Positions 1-10,322 of a stretch of 64,000 nt of DNA are shown here, piece after piece. The number at the start of each line of letters is the position of its first letter. The stretch's first letter is position 1. The stretch covers positions 992,001 to 1,056,000 of the forward strand of contig OZ218964.1 in the NCBI GenBank assembly GCA_965112735.1, read 5' to 3'. Source of the stretch: Phaeosaccion multiseriatum (taxonomy: Eukaryota; Ochrophyta, other classes). The notes beneath the pieces are model-generated. The model was given only the letters and a program-made list of their open reading frames with translations. It searched no databases and had not been told where the DNA came from. Position numbers and translations under genes: made by a program.

Positions 1-3000
1 AACATTGCACAGGGTAAGCCGGGCTGCTCGGACGACGACATTGTTGCAGCGACACAGGCGGCCAATGCCCACGCCTTCATCAGCGCATTCCCCATGGGGT
101 ATGACACGGAGGTGGGGGAGGGGGGGATGCAGCTGAGCGGAGGGCAGAAGCAGCGCATCGCTATTGCGAGGGCCATCATCGCGGTGAGTAAGAAGCAAGA
201 GAAACACCGACAAACACCGACAAACACCGACGGGCTGGAAGCTGTCCCGTCTCTTGTGATCACTTCTCTTCTTTCCTGTGATCACCTCCTCCTTCCTTCC
301 TTCCTTCCTTCCTTCCTTCCTTCCTTCCTCCCCTCCTTGCCTTCCCTCCTTCAAAACCTTCCTTCCCCTTCCCCATACCCGACCACCTAACCCCCCCTCC
401 CCGCTCGCCCATGCCTCATACACACGCACACACAGGACCCTGCCATCCTCCTTCTGGACGAAGCCACCTCTGCCCTGGACTCGGAGAGCGAGAAGGTGGT
501 GCAGAAGGCGCTTGACGACCTCCACGCCGCCAAGGCTCGCTCCACCATTGTCATTGCCCACCGCCTCAGCACCATCAAGAATGCTGATCAGATTGCAGTG
601 GTGAGTGGGAGGATGGTCACCGAGCTGGGCACGCACAACGAGCTGCTGCAGAGGAATGGCATTTACGCTGAGCTATGTGCGGCGTCTGGTGTAGGCGCGG
701 AGGGGGGGGAGGAGGAGGAGCGTCGCCGCACTTCGCTGAGTGCGGCGAAGGATACGGGTCGTGGACGCAAGAAGAGTTACGTGGAGGAGACGAAGGACAG
801 CAAGTTACAGGGCCTGTCGGAGAGCAAGATGGGGGGGACGGGGGCCGACAAGGACAAGGAGGAGGAGGAGGAGGAGGATGTCCCGCCCATGCCCATCTCA
901 AAGCTGTGGAACATGAACAAACCCGAGTGGGGATGGATGGCTCTCGGAGTCGTCGGGGCTCTCATGGCAGGGTGCTGCTTCCCCCTGGAGGGCGTGTTTA
1001 TCAGCAAGATTACCACGGCGCTGTACATTGAAGACGCAGACGAAATGAAGTCTGAAGTCGCCAAGTGGGCCCTGGCCTTTGTCTACCTCTGCATCTCTGG
1101 CTTGATTGGGCACACCATTCTCGACCATGCATTTGCCGTGTCGGGCGAGGGGCTGACCAAGCGCCTGAGAGAGCAGACCTTCATCCAGACGTTGCGCCAC
1201 GACATTGGCTGGTTCGGTAAGTAGTGCGTACGGCTATTCTCCTCCTCCTTCTCGTCCTCCTCCTCCTCCTCCTCCTCCTCCTCCTCCTCCTCCTCCTCCT
1301 CCTTCTCCTTCTCCTCCTTCTCCTTCTCCTCCTCCTCCTCCTCCTTCTCCTCCTCCTCCTCCTCCTCCTCCTTCTCCTCCTTCTCCTCCTCCTCCTCCTT
1401 CTCCTCCTCCTCCTCCTCCTCCTCCTCCCTCTCCTCCTCCTCCCTCTCCACCATCTCCTCCTCCTCATCCTCCTCCTTCTCCTCCTCCTCCTCCTCCTCC
1501 TCCTCCTTCTCCTCCTCCTCCTTCTCCTCCTCCTCCTCCTCCTCCTTCTCCTCCACCACCACGTCTTCTCTACTTGTGCTGTGCATTGTTACCCACCTCC
1601 GTCCTCCCCACCCTATCCACGTGTGCTCAAATCTTATCTCGTTTCTCACATCCATTCATCCCCATCCCCCACCAACGCACCCCCCCCCCCCCCCCCCAAA
1701 CGCCGTCGCACCCCGCAGACGAAGAAAAGAACTCAACTGCTCACTTGACCAACAAGCTTGAGACAGAAGCGGCCAAGGTCCAGCTTGCTACCGGCCACTC
1801 CCTCGCCTACAAGCTTCAAGTGGCCTGCACCCTGCTGATTGGCGTGGGACTGGGCTTTTACTTCTCTTGGCGTATGGCCTTGGTGTGTCTGGGGTGTATC
1901 CCCTTTGTGGCAGCAGCGGGTATCATCCAGCTTGCCATGCTCAGCGGATCTTACGGGGACGAGGAGGGTCTGGACGGAGGCAGCGGTGCAGGAGAGGTCC
2001 TAGGGTCTGCGCTGAGTAGCGTCACGACGGTTTCGGCGATGAATATGCAGGATGATGTGAGCAACAAGTATGGCAAGATCCTGTCTGGCGCTGTGGCGGA
2101 GCGGCAGAAGAGAGCAATTGCCGGGGCCCTCGCGTTTGGCTATTCGCAAGGGTCCATCTTCCTCGTGTTTGGCTTGCTGTTTTGGGTGGGGGGAATCTTC
2201 ATCTCGAAGGGGCAAGTCAGCTTTGAGAACATGTTTTCGGCCATGTTCGTCATCATCAGTGAGTATCGGTGGTGTGGAGTGGTGCGGTGGGGTGGGGTGG
2301 GGTGTGGTGTGGTGTGGTGTGCGTTGGTTTGGTAGGCTGCCTGCAGTGGGTAGTAGTGGGTGGGAGGGTAGGGGACGGGCACAAGGTGACGAACTGAAGA
2401 AAGTGGACTCGGGTTTATGGCATAGGGTCGGCGGCGTTGCCCTCTGCAGTTGCAATTACCACATCCCCAACCTTCTTCCTCACCTCACCCTCCCACCCCT
2501 CCTACCCTCCAACCCCATCTCTACACCCCATCTCCGCACACACACACTCCCCCGTACCACCCTCTCTTGTCTCTGCTCTGTTTCTTAATTCCTTCTTGTC
2601 GCAGTCGGCGCATTCGGTGTTGGGCAAATCAGCGGCAGCCTGGGCGCTCAGACCGATGGAGCCAAGGCCGCCACTCGGCTGTTCCGTATCATTGACGACA
2701 AGCTCAGCATCGACCCCCTGTCCAAGGAAGGAGCCAAGCCCGTTGACACGGACTACGCTGTGAGCTTCAAGAACATCAACTTCTGCTACCCCACCCGGCC
2801 TGATGTTCAGATCTACGAGGTACTTGCTTTGGGGTTAGGCACAAGGGGGGAGGACGGAGACACACACACACATGCATGCACACACGCACGCACGCACACA
2901 CACAGACATACGCACATACATACACAAACGCACACACAAGACCGGTCTCTGTCCAAGTCTCTACAAATTCCTTTGCCGTCCTTCATCTCCTGACCTCTCT

Positions 3001-4631
3001 GTTTCTGCCTTGCCTGTCTACCCCGTCTGCCAACCCATATGCCTGCCCATATGCCTGCCCGTAGAACATGAATCTGGACATTCCAGCGGGCAAGACGGTG
3101 GCCCTCGTGGGTCCTTCGGGCTGCGGCAAGTCCACCTGCCTCGCCCTCCTGCAGCGTTTTTACGACCCTGCATCGGGCACCGTGCTGCTCAACGGACGAG
3201 ATACCAAGGTGAGGGGTGTCAGGACAGGGGTGAGGGGTGAGGGGTGAGGGGTGAGGGGTGTCAGGACAGAGGGATAAGGGGTGTCAGGACAGAGGGGTGA
3301 GGGTGAGGCGTGAGGGGTGAGAGGGCTGAGAGGGGCGAGGGGTGAGGGGTAGGGGGTGAGAGGTGAAGGGTTAAGTGTGTGGGAATAGGAACAGCAACAA
3401 CGACAACAACAAGCAACCCCAAACCCCAACCTCAAACCCAACCCCGAACAACCAAAAACAACAGGAGCTGAACGTCCGGTGGCTGAGAGGCCAGATTGGC
3501 TACGTAGGGCAGGAACCCGTCATGTTCAACGGAACAATCCGAGAGAACATTCTCCGAGGCTTCCCTGACGCAACTCAGGAACAAATCGAGTCGGCATGTA
3601 AGGTGGCAAATGCCCACAACTTCATCATGGAGTTTGAAGACAAGTACGATACCTCTGTGGGGGAGAAGAGTGCGCTCTTGTCAGGCGGGCAGAAGCAGAG
3701 AATCGCCATTGCACGGGCCATTATCAAGGTGAGGGGTGGGGAGATGGTTGGATTGGAGAGAGGGGAGAGGGTAGTAGGGAGAGTGAGGCGTGATGCGAGC
3801 GAGCGAGAGGGGAGAGGAGTGAGAAAGCGAGAGGGGAGGAAGCAGTGGAATCGCCTAGTGTGTGGAGAATCTTTGAGTCTTTCCTTTGCACATGAACCCG
3901 CTCCTGGCCCATTCGCCTCGGCCCTCCCCCTGCCCATGCTCATATGCCTCTGCTTGACTCCCACGCGCCTACGCACGCACGCACACACACAGGACCCTGC
4001 CATCCTCATCTTCGACGAGGCAACCTCAGCGCTCGACAATGAGAGCGAGCGGCAGGTACGTAGGATGTAGAGTGTCATTGGTGTAGTAATGTATTGTCAT
4101 TGACTTAGTGTGTCATTGGAGCTTGGGGTCTCTGTAATTGTACCAATGGTCCAGGGCTGGCCCAAGGCTTTGTCAGCGGGCTCAGTCATATTGTTATAAC
4201 AATCGTGTGGGGGATGTGAGGGAGGTGGCCGAATACAGAGCTGACTGGCTCACTTCTTTGTCTTTAATGTTGTAGACTTTCAACTTGTCAAGTGATGCCA
4301 TGCTATGCTATGTATGCTGTGTGTGGTGTCTGTCCATGGTGGCGAAGGCAAAGACTTACGTTTCTCTTGGCCCTTCGCTTCCTTTCCCTTCCCTTCCCTT
4401 CCCATCATTTAGGTGCAAGAGGCGCTCAACGGGCTTCAATCCACAGGCAAGTGCACCACCATCGTGGTGGCTCACAGGCTGTCGACTGTGCGGGATGCGG
4501 ACGCCATTGCCGTGTTCGGGGAAGGCGTGGTGAAGGAGTTGGGCACACATGAGGAGCTTCTCAAGAACAAGGACGGCACCTACAACATGCTGTGGCAGCA
4601 GCAGCAGCTGGGGAGCAACAAGAAGAAGTAG
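1..4631 (+). CDS. ABC transporter B family (P-glycoprotein-like full transporter), 5' partial
   Basis: This is an ATP-driven membrane exporter of the ABCB/MDR family. Eight exons are visible: 1-183, 436-1216, 1719-2258, 2605-2819, 3065-3208, 3465-3728, 3993-4055 and 4413-4631, all joining in frame (802 residues). The window opens inside nucleotide-binding domain 1, which shows the signature LSGGQKQR, Walker [13 protein letters not shown] and the H-loop AHRLST. A charged Glu-rich linker follows (about 660-890), then the second transmembrane domain with hydrophobic stretches at about 930-1110 and 1800-2260. Nucleotide-binding domain 2 is complete, with Walker [11 protein letters not shown]-loop [10 protein letters not shown], signature LSGGQKQR, Walker [13 protein letters not shown] and AHRLST. 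The protein ends NKKK. The first transmembrane domain and Walker A lie upstream of the window. The substrate cannot be told from sequence. Intron 2 (1217-1718) holds a CCT/CTT tract of about 300 bp. Confidence 0.93.
1250..1560 (+). repeat. CCT/CTT microsatellite in an ABC transporter intron
   Basis: A nearly pure pyrimidine trinucleotide tract of about 310 bp fills much of the second visible intron of the ABC transporter gene. It produces long artefactual Pro/Ser, Leu, Glu and Arg open frames on both strands. Confidence 0.95.
3209..3375 (+). repeat. GGGTGAGGGGTGTCAGGACAG-type degenerate tandem repeat in intron
   Basis: The intron after the Walker A exon begins with many imperfect copies of GTGAGGG with interspersed GTGTCAGGACAG. 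The copies start at the splice donor itself, so the donor consensus is repeated. Confidence 0.8.
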
Positions 4632-5525
4632 TCGAGGTAGGCGGACTTTTGGCTCGCTGTGCGGGGGGGGCGGGGGTGCAGAGGGGCTTCTGCTTTTCTC
4701 TTTTGCACGGAGTGGGGGTGAGCAACGCGAGGAGCAGCAGCAGCAGAAGGAGGAGGAGGAGGAGGAGGAGAAGGAGGAGGAGGAGAAGGAGGAGGAGGAG
4801 GAGGAGGAGGAGGAGTATGGGGGGAGGAGAAGCAGTAGGAGCAGGAGCGAAAGTAGAAGCGAGAGAGAGAGCGGCGGCGCAGTGTGGGCAGAACGGAAGG
4901 GGAGGAGGAGAGAGGCTCTCGGGCTCTGGGGGCAGGGTCGTTCTTCATTCAGAAGAGAGGAGAGAAGAGGCGCTGGAGGAGGTCGCAAAGTCCGGGGCGG
5001 CGCCTCCGCGATGGAATCAAATGGCGACGACTCCGCGATGAAGCGATGGCAGGCGCTGGCTGGCAGGGGGCGAAGACATTTTTTAGTATGGGGATGGGGG
5101 AAGGGGTCGAGGGTAAAGACATTGACCCATGGGAACCCATTGGAATCAACCTTACCATTACGTATGTGTGAGGGGTAGACACATTGACGCATAGGAATCA
5201 ACCCAGCCATTTCGTAAGTGGGCGGGGTGAAAGTGATACTGATACTTTTAAGAGGGCGCGGCGCGAGCTTACACGGGGCAGCGGTGTGGGGTGCAAGCAT
5301 GTGGGGGCTTTTTTTGTTCGCCCCCCCTTCCTTCCTCCCTCGGCTTCTGAGCTCTTTCCCCCGCGATTTTCCTTTGTACCATAAGTAATGAAACTTGTGT
5401 ACCTCACGTATGAGTTATGAGCATCGGTTTCTCGGTTTGGATGGTTGGGTGGTACAGTGAGGAAAAAAACAAGAGGAAAGAGCGTCCCTCGTGGGGGCGT
5501 GCGTTGTTGCATGTCCTTGCAAAGT
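4632..5525. other. Intergenic region, tail-to-tail, with GGA repeat and a 52-bp duplication
   Basis: No gene is visible. It holds a GAG/GGA tract at about 4735-4815, a GA-rich stretch to about 4900, and an imperfect tandem duplication at about 5115-5230 with period near 52 bp (shared words ATTGAC, GGAATCAAC, and ATTACGTATGTG versus ATTTCGTAAGTG). Both flanking genes end here. Confidence 0.7.
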
Positions 5526-6080
5526 TTAGTTTTGACGCTTTGACTTGGACTCAAGACGCTTCCACGTGAGCATCTTGGGACACAGCACCCCGTCCAGGCA
5601 GACGCTCACCAGCACCAGCCCGTCATCCACTGCCATCTGATGCCCCTTGTTGTTGTTGCCCTGCTGCCGTGCATGGGCCTCACCTACTTCATCCTCAGAT
5701 GCCCCTTCGCCCTGTCCCTTGGCGTCGCCCCTCCCGCCCTCCACACCACGACCCCCCCCCCCTCCCCCTCCCCTTCCTCCTCTTCCTCCTCTACCTCCTC
5801 CTCCACCTCTATCATCATTGTCGTCGCCAATCCTCCATGTCTCCACATGTGGTGACAAGTCATCCTTAGAGAGGTACTGCAGGAGGCCAGTGGCTTGGTC
5901 AGCCGCCTCCTGCAGCAGCATAGAGGCAGAGGGCACCGAGGGTACCGAGAGCAACTTCTTCTTCTTCAGCCTCTCCTCCTCTTCTCGGTTCACTCTATCG
6001 CAGCCTCCTCCTCCCTCCTGCGTCTCCTCCTCCGCTGCCTCCTCCGCTGCTTCCGCTGCTTCCGCTGCTTCCTCTGGTAC

Positions 6081-6111
<31 letters not shown>

Positions 6112-7639
6112 TCCTTCCCCTTCTCTTCTTCCTCCTGCACCCGCCTCCTCTCTGCCTCAGCCTCTGCCTGGGCCTCCTGCTGCTGGGCCTGTATCCTCTG
6201 ACGTATCCGCTCTGCCGTGACGGGCTTGCCGCTCTTCGCCGCCGAGGCGCAGAACAGAGTCAAGAGGTTGCCATCATTCCTTCGGGCCCGGAGCTCGGCC
6301 CTCGCCATCTCTTTCGCACCACCAACGCCTCTATCAGAGTTCTGCTCGATGACGACCCCCTCCCCTACCCCCTTGCCAACCCTCTCCGCCCCCCCCCCCT
6401 CCCCCTCCTCCCCCTCCTCCCCCTCCCCCTCCTCCCCCTCCGCCCTCTCCTCCCCTTTCTCCCCCTCCTCCCCAACCCTGCCACCCTCTCCAACCCCCCC
6501 CCCCTCGTCCCTCAGCCCCGCCTGCTCCGTCACCTCCGCCAAGAGCTCCTTCATCCCATCCACCGCGTCCCGCACATACAAGTGAAGCAAAATGTCCCCC
6601 CGGAAACCGCAGCGCCGAAAGACCGAGTGCGAGCAAGCCGTACGCACGAAGCAGCCCAAGCGCACACGATGAATGTGGTTCGACACCCCCGCCGCCTCCA
6701 ACAGAGACATCGCGTCCTCCCCAGCCACACCACCACCATCGCCACCACCGCCGCTGCCTATATGACTACCGCTGCCCATGGCAGGAGGGTGCTGCTCACT
6801 CTGCTGCGGGCTCCCCTCCCCGGGGGGAGCGGAAGGTGACCCCCCTGGAAGCGGTACTCCGGCGGCGGCGAGGAGCTGCTGCCCGTCCAGAGGGGCGCTC
6901 TCGGACCTCTGGAGGCAACTCGCTAGGACAGACCCGAGGGGGCTGCTGAGCGAGCGCATCCACAGCAGGGCCTCCGCGGGACCGAGGTCGGCGAGGGACA
7001 TCCACCCGCTCATCTCCACAACAGCTGCTGTATCACCAACTGACTCCCCTTCTTCGTACTGCTGCTCCTGCTCCTGCTCCTGCTCCTGCTGCTGTTCCTG
7101 CTGCAGGTGGTGGTGGTCAGAGTAGTCCTGATGTTCGCTGTCCGAGTGATATTCACCTTCATCGTGGTGTCCCCTTCCATCCTCCTCCTCCTCCTCCTCC
7201 TCCTCCTCCTCCTCCTCCTCTTCCCCGGCCGCCTCTCTTCCGCTGAGCTCCAGCAAGCTTCCGCTTTCTTCTCTCTCCATCGGCGCTTGCTGTTGCTGCT
7301 GTATCGCCAACTGCTGCTGTCTCGCTCTCTCCTGCTCCGCTCGCATAAGTCTCTTCCTTGTTTCTCGCCTGGCCCTCCTCTCCGCCCTCTCCAGCGTCTC
7401 TCTTAGCAGTCTCTGTCTGCCCACCTCACCCTGTTGCTTGAATACCGCCACTCTGATCTGTTTGAGCTGCTCGTGCACGGCACTCTCCTCTTCCTCACAC
7501 AGCGCGGCCTTGGCCTTCATGAGCAGAGCGCGCTTGGCGCCGGCCTGCGATGCTCACAAAGCAACCGGGGGGGGGGGGCAACAATCAATCAGTCAATCGA
7601 TCGGTCACTGCAAAGTGCAAGGCGCGTAGCCGACAGGGA

Positions 7640-7703
<64 letters not shown>

Positions 7704-9872
7704 TAGAGATCCATACGCTACCTCCCCAACCAACCCATCAACCCACCAACCCACCCCACCTTGGCAGGCCCTCCTCCCCTCTGGTCCGTCTCCATCTGCC
7801 TTGCCGTATGCCTCAGCCTCGTCGCCTCTCCCCTGAGTCCCTGTGCCCTTTCTGTGAGCAGCGCCTGCGTCCTCTGTAAGCCCCGTATGGCCTCTTGCCT
7901 CTGCGCCATACTTTTGCTGATCTCCTCCTTACGTTGAAGCATCTTCTTGTATCTCTTCGTCGTCTCAAAGCCCCCACCCCTTCCTCCTCCTCCTCCTCCT
8001 CCTCCTCCTCCTCCTCCTCCTCCTCCTCCTCCTCCTCCTCCTCCTCCTCCTCCTCCTCCTCCTCCTCCTCCTCCTCCTCCTCCTCCTCCTCCTCCTCCTC
8101 CTCCTCCTCCTCCTCCTCCTCCTCCTCCTCCTCCTCCTCCTCCTCCTCCTCCGCCGCCGGTGGCAGTGCCCGTCACCCCTCCTCGCATCTGAGGTATGCC
8201 CTGCTGCTGCTCGTGCTCGTGGTCCTCCTCCCCATCTAACCCGTCCCCCCCCCCCCCAGCGTCGATATGCCCGACATGATCCTTCACAAAGTCATGCGCA
8301 TCTCGTAGCCTCGACACGTCCTCCCCGTCCAGCCCCACCCCCGGGGGAACCTCAGCCCCCCCCGCCCCCGGGGGTGGTAAGAGGAAAGGGTTCCCGGCCG
8401 CCTTGAAGCCGAGCCACTCCGAGTATTCGTCTATAAAGTCGCAGTCCTTCATCATCTTGGCAAAAAAGTCGTTCTCCCCGTCCCCCAGCTGCGAGGTGTA
8501 TTCACTCGCCACGCCAATCAACGCGGGCATGAGCATGAGCTTCTCTACAAGGTCGAGAGACTGTGCCCTGTACTCGTGCAGCAGCTCAGTGCGCACTTCC
8601 GTACAGCCGATCCCAGAGTGACAGTCCAGCCAAAGCCTCTCCAGGGCCTCCTCGCGGTGCTTGAGCATACCCTCGAAGGCGGCGTGGGTCCCCTCTCCTC
8701 CTCCTCCGCCCCCGTCATCTCCGAAGCTCATGCGTACCCTGGAGCTCGCTCGCCGCTTCTCATTGAGCTCCGCCATGGAGCTGCTCTTCCTCCTCGAACC
8801 ACTACCCGTACCCGCTGTAGACGCCGCCACCCCCCCCTGCTGCTGCTGCTGCTGCTGCTGCTTCGCGCTCTGAGTTCTGGTCAGCGCAAATTTCGCACTA
8901 CCGGCCGACTCTCGCCACTCGTTGACTTGCTGACCGGTAGGCAGCCCCTTCCCCTTCAGTGCGGGGCCTCGGGTCTTAGAGTAACCACCTGGGGAGGTTG
9001 CGCCTCCTCTCACTGCCGCTGTCAGCCCCAGCCCCCCACCGCGGCTGTCGCCGTTGCCGGTGGAGAAGGCTCCTGTAGCTGCTGATGCAGTCTTGTTGAG
9101 CTCGCTTATCTGGGTGGCCAGCCATGAGTCGGTCAGGGGACGGGTGGTGGACCTGGTCCCGAAGGGCTGTGATGTGTGGGTAGGGGAGGGGGGGGCAAGC
9201 AACAAGAGACAGCGGAGGGGAGGGTTTTTTTCGTTCGCCAGTGGACAGACTGATTTCGCCTTTGGTCTGTCTCTGTCACTCATCGTCCTTCCCGTCCACT
9301 TTCAACCCCCCCTCCCCTCTCTCCTCTCCCTGACCTTGCGCTGCCTCTTCTTGGATGCAGCCGTCTTGCCCCTCCTGGACAGAGTGAGTCCGGCGATGGG
9401 AGGCTCGAGCACGGTGTCCGGGCTGTTGACGAAGGTTTGCGTGTGGAAGGAACCCGCAGTCTTCCTCTGCATTGTGTTGAAGATCTTCGCCACGGCCAGA
9501 GGGCAGTATGGGTCTGAGCTCGCGTCATAACCGCTGCTCGAGCGAAGCAAAGAGAGGGGTGGGAGTTGCGACCAACGGAGGAAGGAGAGCATGAGGGTGA
9601 GTGCGCGGTTTTATACCTCGGAAACAGTGAAAGTGAGGAGTATGCGAGCTCCCCTCAGGCTGTTTGCTGCTCAATACCCCGGTGACTCACCACTTGCCCT
9701 TGTCGCGCGAAGGAGGATCGGGCGGAGCCCACGTCTTCTCGAGCTCCCTCTGCTTCAGTTCCTTCACCCTGCTGGTGATGGCCAGTTCCTGGGCCTTGCT
9801 GCGGCCCCCACCCGTCCACTTGCCGCTCCCTGCGGCCAGACTGGTGGCAGTGAGGTCATGGCGGCCGGCCAT
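5526..9872 (-). CDS. Unrecognised large low-complexity/coiled-coil protein
   Basis: I do not recognise this protein. Four exons join in frame: 9872-9691, 9533-9335, 9166-7760 and 7544-5526 (about 1,268 residues, ATG at 9872). The N-terminal part is basic and non-repetitive. A well-behaved globular-looking block lies at about 8400-8700, including RLWLDCHSGIGCTEVRTELL followed by HEYRAQSLDLVEKL. A poly-Gly run of about 55-60 residues is encoded by GGA repeats (7980-8155). Heptad-like, Gln/Glu/Arg-rich sequence spans the 7760/7544 exon join (RKEEISKSMAQRQEAIRGLQ, then LKQIRVAVFKQQGEVGRQRL), which suggests a coiled coil. The C-terminal third has acidic, poly-Glu and Gly/Arg tracts. The second exon uses a GTCAGG donor. 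The dispersed GTATCACCAAC element occurs twice in this gene in two frames. Gene structure is plausible; function is unknown. Confidence 0.7.
7638..7697. repeat. (GA)n microsatellite in intron
   Basis: A GA dinucleotide run of about 60 bp lies inside intron 7545-7759 of the minus-strand coiled-coil gene. Confidence 0.95.
7980..8155. repeat. (CCT)n / (GGA)n microsatellite encoding poly-Gly
   Basis: An almost uninterrupted CCT run of about 170 bp is read on the minus strand as GGA codons inside the coiled-coil gene and gives a long poly-glycine tract. Confidence 0.95.
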
Positions 9873-10322
9873 ATTTATACCTCACAGAGACACCGCGGCA
9901 ATAGGTTTCAAGTTGAGCAAGCCTAGTACGTTGGGCTTCAAGAAAGGAGGTCCAACATGCACACAAGGGAGGAGAAAAAGGCTCATGGCACCCCCCGAGA
10001 GAAAAGAGTGGAGGAAGTCACAGTTTCACAGTTTCAGTTTCAGCACTCCCAGTTTTCTTTGCGCTCAGATTGGCCCACCGGGGGGAAATCGACCCAGTTG
10101 ACAGAGGATATCGACAGAGCCGCTGCTTTGCGATTAATGCCCTCCTAAGCCCACACGCAACAGACCCGGGGTACCTGTTAGCGTGTCCATCGCCGTGTGC
10201 TTCGGGTCGTGCGCTTTTGAGCAACCAATGCTCAAGCGCTGGTGACTTGCCGGGCTTGGGGCTGGCAGGGAGCCGAGCGTGGAGGAGACAGAGGTAGCAG
10301 TGGCAGCCTTTCAATAGCGGAA
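9873..10322. promoter_or_regulatory. Divergent promoter region, coiled-coil gene / SF3B2
   Basis: This 450-bp head-to-head spacer has no ORF of its own. A TATAAAT string abuts the minus-strand ATG at 9872. No other motif is obvious. Confidence 0.4.

Noticed and set aside
1083-2335. Long open frames of poly-Pro/Ser, poly-Leu, poly-Glu and poly-Arg across 1250-1560
   Set aside because: They are translations of a CCT/CTT microsatellite inside an intron whose flanks splice the ABC transporter in frame.
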